From NCBI GenBank assembly GCA_025055455.1, contig JANWXD010000034.1:1-33081 (forward strand): a DNA stretch of 33,081 nt. The letters run 5' to 3'. The DNA comes from Bryobacteraceae bacterium (GTDB lineage: Bacteria; Acidobacteriota; Terriglobia; Bryobacterales; Bryobacteraceae). The notes below the pieces were generated by a model. The model was not told the origin of the DNA. It saw only the letters and a program-made list of their open reading frames with translations, and searched no databases. How positions within the stretch are numbered: position 1 is the stretch's first letter; every line of letters starts with the position of its first letter. Positions 15,469 to 24,699 of the stretch are shown piece after piece. The translations under genes and the position numbers were made by a program.

Positions 15469-16863
15469 TCAGATATCCTTTGCCGCATCGCACCACTCAT
15501 CGATCTCTTGGGCGATGCGATCTTTGATGTCCTGCCGCACGTCGCACAGATACTTCAGACTTAGTTTTTTGAGTACCTGCTTCCGTAGCGTCTTGGATCC
15601 CTGTGCGAGTTGCAGAAGTTTCATACCGTCCTCCAGCTCGCCGCTGAAGTCCCCGATGTCGAACTCGTCCAATCCCGACACGTTGATCCGGAGTCCGTCA
15701 CCCCGCGCCGCCGCGATGCTGCCCAGCACTCGCTTGAGCGTGTCCTTCACCGTATCGCCGTACGCCCGCAAAACCTCCTGTGTGACCGTGTAATCCCGCT
15801 GCTTGCTCAAACCAGACTGCGGCGCGTTTCCCGAAAAAGCGCCGCCCGCCTGCGTCATCAGGTAACAGACGCGGTAGATCTCGTTCTTCAAGCGGTCCAG
15901 ATTGTCCGCCGCAATCTGGAACACGTGCCCCTCCGGCTCGGTCCACCCGAATCGGTCCTCGGGCCCGAGTTGGATGTAGTACGACTCCCCGACGATTTGG
16001 TGCCACTCGCGGTCCGAGTAAATCACCGGCGACGCGAACAAGCCCATCGTCAGTGCCCACGACAGTGCGTTCGACTTGTTGAAGTGTTCCAGTTGCAGCG
16101 AGGCCGCCTTGTTAGCAAGCCACAACCCGTCGCTCACTTCCATCCGGAATAGTGGCACCCGTCCGAGCCCGGCCAGTCCGTGCCGTCCCTGACTCACAAG
16201 CCGCGGATGCGCTCGATCCTCCTCCGTCGCCTCGTAGATCCGAAACTCTTCCTTGTCGTAGTAAGACCACCGCCACCGCACAGCGGGCCGGCCGTCTCCG
16301 AGCTTTCGCTGCTCGAGGTGCGCCGTGCGGACCACGACCCAGTCCAGATTTCCCCGGTCGTCGTAGCTCCAGTTGATGACTTCCTCGGACCGATAGCCCA
16401 ACAGATAGGCGCGCGCCCACCCCTGCGCTTCCTCCTCGGCGCGGTTGGTCGGAGCCCGGTCCTTCCGCGGAAAATCCACGAGAACGTGCGCACATCCGGT
16501 CACCATCGCCTCGATGAGCTGCTTGCGGAAGAAGTCGGTCAGCGACGTCCCCTTCAGGTCGCAGTCCTCGATAAACGTCGCGAAAAACTCTTTTGCGGCC
16601 TCGTTCTCCCCCTCCAGCGTAACCACCGGCTCCCGACGGAACAGCGTCGCCGCGTACCAGTCAATGATCGAACCGAGATAATTCTCATAGAAGACGCGAC
16701 GGAGCCGCTCGGCATACACCTCCGCCGGCTCCTTGTGCCGTCGCACCAGGTATGCGGCGGCGTTCGCCGTAAACTGTTGGCCCCCTGCATAGAGATCCCG
16801 GTACGTGCGCCACACTTCTTTTTTCACCGTGTACTCAGGATGTTCCAAGTCGAGGCTCACCAT
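15469..16863 (-). CDS. Phage portal protein
   Basis: 464 residues, a usual portal size, encoded between large terminase and scaffold. The N-terminal region RRVFYENYLGSIIDWYAATLFRREP is typical of portals of the DUF4055/SPP1-like kind. A beta-rich wing follows, then a stem/crown region (LQLEHFNKSNALSWAL ... NLDRLKNEIYRVCYLM) and a helical C-terminus (KTLRKQVLKKLSLKYL). Portals form the dodecameric channel at one capsid vertex through which terminase pumps DNA. The ATG at 16863 has GGGGGAG five bases away. A gap of 54 bases separates it from the terminase stop. Confidence 0.82.
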   Translation of the reverse strand: MVSLDLEHPEYTVKKEVWRTYRDLYAGGQQFTANAAAYLVRRHKEPAEVYAERLRRVFYENYLGSIIDWYAATLFRREPVVTLEGENEAAKEFFATFIEDCDLKGTSLTDFFRKQLIEAMVTGCAHVLVDFPRKDRAPTNRAEEEAQGWARAYLLGYRSEEVINWSYDDRGNLDWVVVRTAHLEQRKLGDGRPAVRWRWSYYDKEEFRIYEATEEDRAHPRLVSQGRHGLAGLGRVPLFRMEVSDGLWLANKAASLQLEHFNKSNALSWALTMGLFASPVIYSDREWHQIVGESYYIQLGPEDRFGWTEPEGHVFQIAADNLDRLKNEIYRVCYLMTQAGGAFSGNAPQSGLSKQRDYTVTQEVLRAYGDTVKDTLKRVLGSIAAARGDGLRINVSGLDEFDIGDFSGELEDGMKLLQLAQGSKTLRKQVLKKLSLKYLCDVRQDIKDRIAQEIDEWCDAAKDI

Positions 16864-16917
16864 AACTCCCCCTGCTGTTTCTCGGATGTGTCTTCCCGAC
16901 CTCGCTTCCGCCGCCTC

Positions 16918-18228
16918 TCAAAACAACGTCAGGCGCTCCATCCGCTCCCCCGCCTTCGGGCGCGGGCGGCACTCCCCCCACACCAAGTAGCCCAGCGCGT
17001 CGGAAAGGTGCGTCCGCCGCGGATCCTTGTCCTTGTCAATGATGGTCGTGCCGGGTTTGTAACTCACTTGTTCCAGATCCGCGATCAATTCGGTGCATTT
17101 GCTGTCTATGTAGAGGCGCGGCGCCCCTTCCGTAGGTCGAAGCATTGCGTTGACCAGTTGCACGCGGCTGCGCACCTCCGGGTTACAGTCCGCGAAGCGG
17201 TAGCTTATCCTCCGGTATCCCCTCGCCTGAAAGTACTCCCGGATCAGGTCGAGGTCCGTCGGCCCGTTCGTCCGTCGATGGGAGGCGCTTGCGTCGCCGT
17301 ACACCACGAGCCCCCCGGGATGGTGACCCCACCGGTAGTAAAGCTCCTGGCACGCCTCCCCCGTCGTGGCGCGCCGCAGCACCAGCTCGTCTACCACGTA
17401 CAACGTATCCCCTTCGCGCTGGGCCACCACGGAGCACAACGGATCCACGTTGAAGTCCAGTGACCACAGCAACGGCATGTCGCCGCGCACCTTCGTGTCG
17501 CACACATTTCGCTTCCGATCGAACCCGTAGTAAACCTGCCCTTCATAAATGTTCAGGTACTTGCCGAGCACCTCCTGCTCATAAAACCTTTCGTCATAAC
17601 TGCGCTTGAGCCGTTCGTAATAGTCCGGGACCCGGCTCAGTAAGTGATGGTTTTCGAAGGGCGCGGCGAGAATGACGTCGTATCCCTCCACTCGCTGCGC
17701 GATGAAGCGCCGATACACCCAGTCGAATCCCTTGGGTGTCCAGACTGCAAAGCCGCACAGATGCTTGGCGTGCGGGTCGCGCAGGCGCGCCTCCAGTCGC
17801 AACCAGGCCTCCTCCGCGGTATAGGTCAGCTCGTCCAGGCCGAACCAAGCCAGGTTCGTGCCGCGCAGCCGCTCGAAGTCATCCAACGGGCGGAACAAGA
17901 CCCGCGAGCCCGTGTCCGTGAGCACCAGAACGTTTTCGGCCCGGTGGTGCTCGTACGGGATCCGGTTGCTTTCCAGAATCTCGAACAGCGTCGCTTGGGT
18001 GGCCTCCCGCAGCATCGGGTAAGTGGGCGCGCCCAGCAGGCCGGTGCAGCCGGCGTTGAGATAGGCCAGTCGGATTGCCTCCTGGCACAATGCCTGGCTC
18101 TTGCCCGAGCCGACCGGCCCGGAAAATCCTTTGAAGCGCGCCGGAGACCGGTGGAATCGTTCCTGCGAAGGCAGCGGGGTGTAGACTATCGTTCGTTGCC
18201 GAACTCGGCCTCCGATGGCCCGACCCAT
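16918..18228 (-). CDS. terL: Terminase large subunit
   Basis: 436 residues with both motor and nuclease domains intact. Walker A is GPVGSGKS at 37-44, Walker B ends in Asp132-Glu133 (WFGLDEL), and the TPKG coupling motif is near 164. The RNase-H-like nuclease has Asp258 (SLDFNVDP), Asp312 (VYGDAS) and Asp410 (HLSDALGYL), the three metal-binding acids expected. It would package DNA through the portal and cut it. Headful (pac) cutting, which generalised packaging needs, is possible but cannot be read from the sequence. The ATG at 18228 lies inside the small-subunit gene (43-base overlap); no later start keeps the full Walker region with a natural lead. Confidence 0.92.
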   Translation of the reverse strand: MGRAIGGRVRQRTIVYTPLPSQERFHRSPARFKGFSGPVGSGKSQALCQEAIRLAYLNAGCTGLLGAPTYPMLREATQATLFEILESNRIPYEHHRAENVLVLTDTGSRVLFRPLDDFERLRGTNLAWFGLDELTYTAEEAWLRLEARLRDPHAKHLCGFAVWTPKGFDWVYRRFIAQRVEGYDVILAAPFENHHLLSRVPDYYERLKRSYDERFYEQEVLGKYLNIYEGQVYYGFDRKRNVCDTKVRGDMPLLWSLDFNVDPLCSVVAQREGDTLYVVDELVLRRATTGEACQELYYRWGHHPGGLVVYGDASASHRRTNGPTDLDLIREYFQARGYRRISYRFADCNPEVRSRVQLVNAMLRPTEGAPRLYIDSKCTELIADLEQVSYKPGTTIIDKDKDPRRTHLSDALGYLVWGECRPRPKAGERMERLTLF

Positions 18229-18464
18229 CGAACCTCGATCCCCCTCGGTGAGCTCCTCTCCATCTGCTTCTCCAGCTCGACCAGTCGCACGAAGTCGCTC
18301 ACCGTGGCCTTGATCTCATTGGCCTCCACTTTGGCCACGATCGCGTCTTTCAACCTGCGTACCAGCGCTCGGTTGGAGCTGCTTCGGCGCCGGGCCGGCG
18401 TACGCGTCCGTCCGAGCCTCCGCTCCCCGAACGGGGGCAAACTCTTCTCCCCGCGGTTTGCCAT
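18186..18464 (-). CDS. Probable terminase small subunit
   Basis: 92 residues from an ATG at 18464, with GGAGGG six bases upstream. An in-frame start 34 codons earlier has no such site. The N-terminus is short and basic (RRLGRTRTPARRRSSS), followed by a helical part with VRRLKDAIVAKVEANEIKATVSDFVRLVELEKQME, compatible with DNA binding and oligomerisation. It overlaps the large terminase start, which is where the small subunit is normally encoded. It is shorter than most small terminases (about 140-180 residues), and RcGTA also has a reduced small subunit. The call rests on position. Confidence 0.58.
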   Translation of the reverse strand: MANRGEKSLPPFGERRLGRTRTPARRRSSSNRALVRRLKDAIVAKVEANEIKATVSDFVRLVELEKQMERSSPRGIEVRWVGPSEAEFGNER

Positions 18465-19102
18465 CGCATCCCTCCGATTCCAACACGTGCAGGTGCTTAC
18501 GTTCCGGGCCTTGTCGGACCAAGGCGCGTCCGCAGGCCTCTCTTCTGCCTCCACCGTATCACCCAACAGTGAGCAGCGCCCGACGACGGCCCTCTAACTC
18601 CAACAAAACGTGAAGGTTAAAGCTCTGGCCTTTTTGTGATTGCGGAACCGGACCTCGAGGGCTTTCGCGCTTCCGCACCGGCGCAACCCCATGGCCTCGG
18701 CACCGCCTCGCCCCGCCGGCGCAGCCGCATGGGAACCATGAGCCGCCTCGTACCAGCCCGAACGTTCGCCCGATCGCTAGAATCGAACCTGCGCGCCGCT
18801 CATCCGCCGAACGCTTCTTTCCAGCCCCTCGGAGAGAAACCGGCTCTCCCTCCGCCTCGTCTCACTCGATGATGGCGAACATCATCAGGGATTGGTTTCT
18901 CACCACCCACGGCAAAATCTTGCCTCTGAGTAGCTTCCTCGCCTAACCTTGCGCCCCGGGGAGAGTGTCCTGTCGTCTGCGGCTTCTGGCCGATTTCCTG
19001 GCTAGCGTCCCTCCCCCGTAACTTGCAGGTGCCGTACGAGCCCATGGCTCGGGGCCCCGGCGCCACTTGGTTCTTTCTCAACTGGCTTCGAGGAACTCGA
19101 GT
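18465..19102. other. Gene-free stretch between the virion cluster and the CBS-Mrp operon
   Basis: About 640 bases with no convincing gene on either strand. It must contain the divergent promoters of the virion cluster and the antiporter operon, but I see no clear -35/-10 pair. Three perfect small inverted repeats are present on the operon side: 18831-18849 (6-bp stem), 18868-18886 (7-bp stem, GCGAA loop) and 19037-19051 (6-bp stem, CAT loop). None is followed by a T-run. No integrase or repressor gene remnant is visible. Confidence 0.6.
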
Positions 19103-19552
19103 ATGACTGCCAGAGAGGTGATGATCCCACATCCCGTCAGTGTCAAGCCCGAAACGCCATTGCACGAAGTCGCGCGGCTGCTGGTGGGGCGAGGCGGCGG
19201 CGTCGTGTTGGTGCTCTCCGACGAGGGTGACCTGCTCGGAATCGTGACGGAATCGGACTTGTTCCTCAAAGAGAAAGGCGTGCCGTTTTCTTTGGTCAAG
19301 TTGCCGTCGCTGTTCAATGAGTGGGTCAAACTGGACCGGCTGCACGAGCTGTATGCGAGAACCCACAGGCATACCGCCGCCGATGTCATGACCCGAAACC
19401 TGGTTACCGTAACTCCGGATACGGACATAGGTGAAATCGCCGCATTGATGCTGCGTCACCGGATCAAGCGCGTACCGGTTGTTGAAGGCAACAAGCTCTT
19501 GGGTATCGTCACACGTCACGAACTGATCCGAAAGCTGGCGTGCAAGCCATGA
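19103..19552 (+). CDS. Tandem CBS-domain protein coupled to the Mrp operon
   Basis: 149 residues made almost wholly of two CBS domains: MTAREVMIPHPVSV ... LLGIVTESDL (about 1-55) and AADVMTRNLVTVTPDTD ... KLLGIVTRHEL (about 90-145). CBS pairs bind adenine nucleotides (AMP, ATP, SAM, c-di-AMP in some) and commonly gate transporters or enzymes. The stop overlaps the ATG of mrpA (ATGA), so it is translated together with the antiporter. A regulatory role in sensing cell energy or nucleotide state for the antiporter is inferred from this context. The ATG at 19103, with GAGGA eight bases upstream, is preferred over a TTG 12 codons earlier. Confidence 0.87.
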   Translation: MTAREVMIPHPVSVKPETPLHEVARLLVGRGGGVVLVLSDEGDLLGIVTESDLFLKEKGVPFSLVKLPSLFNEWVKLDRLHELYARTHRHTAADVMTRNLVTVTPDTDIGEIAALMLRHRIKRVPVVEGNKLLGIVTRHELIRKLACKP

Positions 19553-21858
19553 ATCTCTTGATCGTCCTCCTGATCCCGTTCGGTCTCGCGGCGGCCGCTC
19601 CCGGCGTTTGCCACCTCACAAACCGGCTGACAGGCTGGTTGTTGGCGGCTCCCGTCGCGGCTCTCACTGTGCTCGTCGCCGCCTGGGGACCCGACGTCTG
19701 GCGCGAGGGCCCGCGCCTGTCCCACCTCCCCTGGGCGCCCTCCATCGGGCTGTCGCTCTCGTTCCGGCTGGATGGCTTGAGCTGGCTGTTCGCACTCCTC
19801 ATCACGGGCATCGGTGCCTTGGTGACGGTCTACGCCGGAGCTTATCTTGGCGCCCATCCGCGACTGGGGCGGTTCTACGCCAGCTTGCTGTTCTTCCTGG
19901 CTTCGATGCTGGGACTCGTCTTAGCCGACAACCTCCTGCTGCTCTTCGTGTTCTGGGAACTGACCAGTATCAGTTCTTACTTGCTCATCGGCTTTGATCA
20001 GGAGCGCGAGGCCGCGCGGCGCGCCGCGTTGCAGGCCTTGTTGGTCACCGCGGGGGGCGGTCTGGCCTTGCTGGCCGGCTTCGTGCTGCTCGGACAAATC
20101 GGCGGGAGCTTCGAGTTGTCTGCGCTCTTTCCTCAGGCCGCCACGGTGCGAGGCCACTCGTTCTACGGCCCGATCCTGGGACTGATTCTGCTGGGGGCTT
20201 TCACCAAGTCCGCACAATTCCCCTTTCATTTCTGGCTGCCCGCCGCCATGGAGGCGCCGACGCCCGTCAGCGCGTATCTGCACGCCGCCACGATGGTCAA
20301 AGCGGGCGTGTATCTGCTGGCGCGTCTGTCGCCGCTGTTGGCCGACACGCAGGCATGGTTCTGGTCTCTCACCCCCGCGGGAGCGATCACGATGCTCGTG
20401 GGCGCCATAACGGCGCTCTGTAAGACCGACCTCAAGCAGATCCTGGCGTACTCCACCGTGAGTGTTCTCGGGATCCTCACGTTTCTTGCGGGCCTGGGGA
20501 CTGTCACCGCCTTGGAAGCTTTGGCCGTGTACTTGCTCGCGCACAGCCTGTACAAGGGCGCTTTGTTCCTGGTTGCGGGCGCCATTGACCACGAAACCGG
20601 AACGCGCGACACTTCGCAGCTTGGCGGGCTGCGCCACAGCATGCCTCTGACCGCCGCCGCCGGATTGATCGCGGCCCTCTCCATGGCGGGGCTGCCTCCT
20701 GTACTCGGATTCATCAGCAAAGAGACGCTTTACGAGGCGGGACTGCGCGCACCGCAGCACGCCGTCGTGCTGACCAAACTGCTCGTGGTCACCGCCGTGG
20801 CGCTGTTTGCCGTGGCGGGAGCGGCAGGCGTACGGCCGTTTTTCGGTCCTCCGCAGGCGCCCGGCCGCCAGCCCCATGAAGCACCCGTGGGCTTATGGCT
20901 CGGGCCCGTGATCCTGGCCTTCGGGGGGCTGCTGTTTGGCCTGATTCCCGGCCGCCTGGAGCAAGCTGTTGAGACCGCCGTCCGCGCCGTGGCGCCCGAC
21001 CGATCGGTGCAGGTGCGCCTGAGCCTCTACCACGGTCTCAACCCGGCCTTGATGCTCAGCGCGCTTTCTGTGGCCGCGGGTTTTTTCCTCTACCGACTGC
21101 ATGCGCGTTACCCCGGCCCAATCGAACCTTGGCCGGCCTTAGCTCGTCTCGCTCCGGCACGGGCCTACGAGTCCGCGCTGTTGGCGTTGAACCGGCTGGC
21201 GTCCTGGCAGACACAACGACTCCAGAGCGGCTACCTCCGCAGCTACTTGCTCATCATCGTAACCGCGGCTCTGGGGCTTTCGGCGGTCCCCATGGTGATG
21301 CACCGCGTCGTTTTACCACTGTCCCTGGATCTGAACCCGCGCTGGCACGAGCTGTTGCTCGGAACGGTGATCCTGGCAGGGATCGTCACCGCCGTGCGGA
21401 CAACCTCCCGCCTCACTGCCGTTGCGTCCCTGGGGGTTGTGGGACTGGGCATCGCCCTGCTGTTTGCGTGGCTGGGTGCTCCGGATCTGGCCATGACGCA
21501 GCTTGCTGTGGAAACCCTCACGGTCATCCTGTTGGTTCTCGTGCTCTACCATCTGCCGGATTTTTCGAGACTCACGCCGGCGCGCGGCAGGCGGCGCGAC
21601 GCCACCGTCGCACTCGCCGCCGGAGGCTTCATGGCGCTGCTCGTCCTGATCGTGAACTCCACGGAATCGGACTCCCGCCTCGCCGCATACTTCCTCGAAC
21701 AGGCGCGTCCGCTGGGGCGCGGCTGCAACGTCGTCAACGTGATCCTGACGGATTTCCGGGCCCTGGATACACTGGGCGAGATCACCGTGTTGGCCGTGGC
21801 CGCCGTCGGGGTCTACGGTTTGATCCGGCTGCGGCTACACGGAGGGCGGCGCGCATGA
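19549..21858 (+). CDS. mrpA: Mrp cation/proton antiporter subunit A (MrpA/MnhA)
   Basis: 769 residues. The core is the NuoL-like antiporter domain with about 14 helices, including FWELTS with Glu137 and MVKAGVYLLAR with Lys251, the acid and lysine used in ion translocation. The C-terminal extension holds the MbhD-like block (AWLGAPDLAMTQLAVETLTV) and an MbhE-like block (NVILTDFRALDTLGEITVLAV), which makes a full-length MrpA. With subunits B-G it builds an inner-membrane complex exchanging Na+ (or K+) for protons. The start ATG at 19549 overlaps the CBS gene stop; a GTG nine bases earlier is possible. The end overlaps mrpB. Confidence 0.95.
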   Translation: MNLLIVLLIPFGLAAAAPGVCHLTNRLTGWLLAAPVAALTVLVAAWGPDVWREGPRLSHLPWAPSIGLSLSFRLDGLSWLFALLITGIGALVTVYAGAYLGAHPRLGRFYASLLFFLASMLGLVLADNLLLLFVFWELTSISSYLLIGFDQEREAARRAALQALLVTAGGGLALLAGFVLLGQIGGSFELSALFPQAATVRGHSFYGPILGLILLGAFTKSAQFPFHFWLPAAMEAPTPVSAYLHAATMVKAGVYLLARLSPLLADTQAWFWSLTPAGAITMLVGAITALCKTDLKQILAYSTVSVLGILTFLAGLGTVTALEALAVYLLAHSLYKGALFLVAGAIDHETGTRDTSQLGGLRHSMPLTAAAGLIAALSMAGLPPVLGFISKETLYEAGLRAPQHAVVLTKLLVVTAVALFAVAGAAGVRPFFGPPQAPGRQPHEAPVGLWLGPVILAFGGLLFGLIPGRLEQAVETAVRAVAPDRSVQVRLSLYHGLNPALMLSALSVAAGFFLYRLHARYPGPIEPWPALARLAPARAYESALLALNRLASWQTQRLQSGYLRSYLLIIVTAALGLSAVPMVMHRVVLPLSLDLNPRWHELLLGTVILAGIVTAVRTTSRLTAVASLGVVGLGIALLFAWLGAPDLAMTQLAVETLTVILLVLVLYHLPDFSRLTPARGRRRDATVALAAGGFMALLVLIVNSTESDSRLAAYFLEQARPLGRGCNVVNVILTDFRALDTLGEITVLAVAAVGVYGLIRLRLHGGRRA

Positions 21859-22268
21859 GGTCACTGATCCTTGTGACCGCCTCCCGCTACCTGGCGCCCT
21901 TGCTTCTGGCCGCTTCGGTGTGGATTTTGCTTCGCGGCCATAACGAGCCGGGCGGCGGATTCGCCGGTGGTCTGTTGGCGTCCGCAGCGTTCGCCCTGAA
22001 AGTGGTCAGCAACGGGGTCGCCGCCGCCCGGCGGGCCTTGCGCGTGGATCCGCACTGGTTGCTTGGCGCGGGACTTCTTACCGCACTTACCAGCGGCCTG
22101 CCGGCCCTCCTGGCCGGCCGTCCGTTCCTCACCGCAGGCTGGATCGCCGTGCCACTTCCCGCCGCCGGCTCCTGGGACGCAGGCACCGTGCTGTGGTTCG
22201 ACGCCGGCGTCTATCTGGTCGTGCTCGGCGCAGTCCTGCTCATCGTGTTTACTCTCGCGGAGGAGTGA
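21855..22268 (+). CDS. mrpB: Mrp antiporter subunit B (MnhB)
   Basis: 137 residues, about four membrane helices. It carries the MrpB hallmark [22 protein letters not shown] in the second helix region and ends [17 protein letters not shown]. The subunit belongs to the hydrophilic-pore side of the Mrp complex and is needed for activity. Its ATG shares bases with the mrpA stop (ATGA). The length is normal for a single MnhB domain. Confidence 0.93.
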   Translation: MRSLILVTASRYLAPLLLAASVWILLRGHNEPGGGFAGGLLASAAFALKVVSNGVAAARRALRVDPHWLLGAGLLTALTSGLPALLAGRPFLTAGWIAVPLPAAGSWDAGTVLWFDAGVYLVVLGAVLLIVFTLAEE

Positions 22269-22269
22269 A

Positions 22270-22617
22270 ATGACATTCTTGCTGGCCCTTCTCGTCGGCG
22301 CGCTGTACGCCGGAGCAATCTATATGATCACCCGGCGGAGCCTGGTGAAGCTGATCGTGGGCCTGGCTCTCCTCAGTCACGCGGCCCACCTCCTCATCTT
22401 CAGCGCGGGTGGCACCAAACGCGCGGCAGCGCCGCTCGTGTGCGAAGGCGCAACGCCAAGGTTAGATGCCGTAGCGGATCCTCTGCCACAGGCTCTGATC
22501 CTCACGGCCATTGTGATCAGCTTCGGCGTTCTGTCGTTCAGTCTCGCCTTACTGAGCCGAGCGTTCCAAATTACCGGAGAAGAAGACGTTGACCAGCTCC
22601 GGACCACGGAGGAATGA
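22270..22617 (+). CDS. mrpC: Mrp antiporter subunit C (MnhC, NuoK-like)
   Basis: 115 residues with three membrane helices, related to NuoK. It shows [15 protein letters not shown] in helix 2 and [17 protein letters not shown] in helix 3; the DPLPQALVLTAIVI motif is diagnostic of MnhC. The ATG lies one base after the mrpB stop, with GGAG in the end of mrpB as ribosome binding site. The frame is open far upstream within mrpB, but that part is antisense-free shadow and not used. Confidence 0.95.
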   Translation: MTFLLALLVGALYAGAIYMITRRSLVKLIVGLALLSHAAHLLIFSAGGTKRAAAPLVCEGATPRLDAVADPLPQALILTAIVISFGVLSFSLALLSRAFQITGEEDVDQLRTTEE

Positions 22618-24101
22618 CGGTGCGGGTCGTGTTGCCCATCCTGATCCCGCTCGCCGTCGCAACCGCTTGTCTTCTGGCTTGGCGCTGGCGTCGCTTGCAG
22701 CGCGTGCTGGCTTTAACCGGCGCCGGCGGCCATCTGGCTGCTTCGCTGTGGCTGCTGGAGGAGGTTTCTGCCCGAGGGATTCAGGTCGTTCAGGTCGGCA
22801 ACTGGCCTGCTCCCTTCGGCATCACGCTCGTCGCCGATCTGCTGGCCGCGATGATGGTGGCGGTGACGGGCCTCATCGGTGCGGCTGTGGCGGTCTACTC
22901 GGCCGCCACGGTGGACCCTCGGCGCGAGGCCTTCGGCTACTATCTGCTCCTCCACATCCTGCTCGCCGGCGTCAGCGGCAGCTTCCTCACGGGCGACTTG
23001 TTCAACCTGTACGTCTGGTTCGAGGTGATGCTGATCGCGTCCTTCGTGTTGATGGCGCTCGGGGGCGAGCGCGGACAGATCGAAGGCGCCTTCAAGTACG
23101 TGACGATCAACCTCCTCTCGTCGGCCCTGTTCTTGGCCGCCGTGGGCCTGCTCTACGGAAGCACCGGCGCTCTCAACATGGCCCATCTGGCCGTACATCT
23201 CCGCGACACGCCGTCCGGGCTCTCCACGGTCCTGGCGATGTTGCTGCTGGCGGCCTTCGGCATCAAAGCGGCCGTGTTCCCGCTCTTCTTCTGGTTGCCG
23301 GCCTCTTACCACACTCCTCCCACCGCCGTCGCCGCCCTCTTCGCAGGCTTGCTGACGAAGGTGGGCGTCTACGCCCTCATTCGGGTCTTTACGCTCATCT
23401 TTGTGCAGCAACCCGCGTTGACTCACCAGCTCATCCTGGTTCTGGCCGGCCTCACGATGGTTACGGGGGTGCTCGGCGCGGTAGCCCAGGACGACTTTCG
23501 GCGGATCCTTTCGTTCCACATCATCAGCCAGATCGGCTACATGATCATGGGGCTCGGCCTGTTCACGCCGCTGGCTGTGGCCGCGTCGGTGTTCTACGTC
23601 GTCCACCACATGATTGTGAAGACGAACCTATTTCTGATCAGCGGCCTGGTCCACCGCTTGAGCGGATCGTACGACCTCAAGAGCCTCGGGGGCCTCTACA
23701 GCGCTCGCCCGCTGCTCGGTGTGTTGTTCCTGGTGCCCGCACTTTCCCTGGCGGGCCTGCCGCCGCTTTCCGGTTTCTTCGCCAAGCTGTTTCTGGTGAA
23801 AGCGGGTTTGGCCGGTGGCTCGGGTTGGATCGTGGCCGTGGCGCTGGTCGTCAGCCTGTTGACGCTGCTCTCGATGATGAAGATCTGGGGCGAAGTCTTT
23901 TGGAAATCCGGACCGGCCAACGCGCCAGAGTCGACAGCGCCTGCGCCGCTAGGAATGTGGCTGCCGGCTGTGCTTCTGGCGCTGATCACGTTGGCCATCG
24001 GCGCAGCGGTCGGACCTGTGTTCGAGCTTGCGGCGCGTGCCGCAGAGCAACTCATGTTTCCGGACACTTATATCCAGGCTGTGCTCGGGGGAAAAACGTG
24101 A
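22614..24101 (+). CDS. mrpD: Mrp antiporter subunit D (MnhD, NuoM/N-like)
   Basis: 495 residues, 14 predicted helices, second antiporter-like subunit. Visible features are [16 protein letters not shown] (conserved Glu in helix 5), [36 protein letters not shown] (split across helices 7-8; conserved Lys), and the C-terminal [20 protein letters not shown]. Start ATG overlaps the mrpC stop (ATGA). It forms the other ion-translocating module of the Mrp complex. Confidence 0.95.
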   Translation: MTVRVVLPILIPLAVATACLLAWRWRRLQRVLALTGAGGHLAASLWLLEEVSARGIQVVQVGNWPAPFGITLVADLLAAMMVAVTGLIGAAVAVYSAATVDPRREAFGYYLLLHILLAGVSGSFLTGDLFNLYVWFEVMLIASFVLMALGGERGQIEGAFKYVTINLLSSALFLAAVGLLYGSTGALNMAHLAVHLRDTPSGLSTVLAMLLLAAFGIKAAVFPLFFWLPASYHTPPTAVAALFAGLLTKVGVYALIRVFTLIFVQQPALTHQLILVLAGLTMVTGVLGAVAQDDFRRILSFHIISQIGYMIMGLGLFTPLAVAASVFYVVHHMIVKTNLFLISGLVHRLSGSYDLKSLGGLYSARPLLGVLFLVPALSLAGLPPLSGFFAKLFLVKAGLAGGSGWIVAVALVVSLLTLLSMMKIWGEVFWKSGPANAPESTAPAPLGMWLPAVLLALITLAIGAAVGPVFELAARAAEQLMFPDTYIQAVLGGKT

Positions 24102-24436
24102 TCCGAATCCTGAACCGGTTGTTTTATGCCTCTGGACTGCTTGTGTATTTCCTTTGGGAGCTCGTCGTGGCGAATTTCCGTCTGGCGCGCGACGTTCTGC
24201 GCCCCCTGCCCCGGCTCCGACCGGCGATTGTCGCCGTGCCGCTCTCGCTCGAACGGGACACGCAGATCGTTCTGCTGGCGAACCTCATTACGTTGACGCC
24301 GGGCACGCTGAGCCTGGATGTCTCCTCCGACCGGAGGTTCCTCTACGTTCACGTGATGCATGTGGAAGACGTGGCAGCCTTCCGCGAGGAAGTCAAATCC
24401 GGCTTCGAGCGCCGCATCCGGAGGCTGCTAGGATGA
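24098..24436 (+). CDS. mrpE: Mrp antiporter subunit E (MnhE), short form
   Basis: 112 residues with one or two N-terminal helices ([18 protein letters not shown]) and a soluble part containing [22 protein letters not shown], the MnhE signature (LAN[10 protein letters not shown]). The start is a GTG overlapping the mrpD stop (GTGA). The family is typically about 160 residues; here the first membrane segments are missing, as in the compact MnhE form found in many bacteria. No frameshift is evident. Confidence 0.92.
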   Translation: MIRILNRLFYASGLLVYFLWELVVANFRLARDVLRPLPRLRPAIVAVPLSLERDTQIVLLANLITLTPGTLSLDVSSDRRFLYVHVMHVEDVAAFREEVKSGFERRIRRLLG

Positions 24437-24699
24437 CCGAGACGGTTGCTGGCGTCGTGCTCGTCGTACTGGCCGCAGCCCTGCTGCTCGCCGTCGGCCG
24501 GCTGATTCGCGGTCCCAGCCTCCCCGACCGTGTCGTGGCTCTGGACCTCATGGCCACAATCGGGGTGGCTATGATGGCCGTGGAAAGCTTGCTCGCCCGC
24601 CAGATCGCCATGCTGGACGCGGGCATCGTCGTAGCGCTGGTCGCGTTTCTCGGAACGGTCGCTTTCGCCCATTATCTGGAACGCGGAGGAGGACGATGA
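24433..24699 (+). CDS. mrpF: Mrp antiporter subunit F (MnhF)
   Basis: 88 residues, three helices. It contains RLIRGPSLPDRVVALDLMAT, the MnhF signature (RGP-x-x-DR-x-x-A-D), and ends with DAGIVVALVAFLGTVAFAHYLERG. Start overlaps the mrpE stop (ATGA) and its own stop overlaps mrpG (ATGA). Confidence 0.95.
   Translation: MTETVAGVVLVVLAAALLLAVGRLIRGPSLPDRVVALDLMATIGVAMMAVESLLARQIAMLDAGIVVALVAFLGTVAFAHYLERGGGR

Noticed and set aside
4498-18464. Tailocin (headless phage-tail bacteriocin)
   Set aside because: Terminase, portal, scaffold and coat genes are all present and intact, which a tailocin lacks.
18612-18637. Terminator-like AAGG...CCTT followed by five Ts on the plus strand
   Set aside because: The stem is only four pairs and no plus-strand gene ends before it.
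22589-24097. Long plus-strand frame running into mrpE
   Set aside because: It is antiporter D read in another frame, with Arg/Gly/Pro-rich composition. MrpE itself starts at the GTG at 24098.
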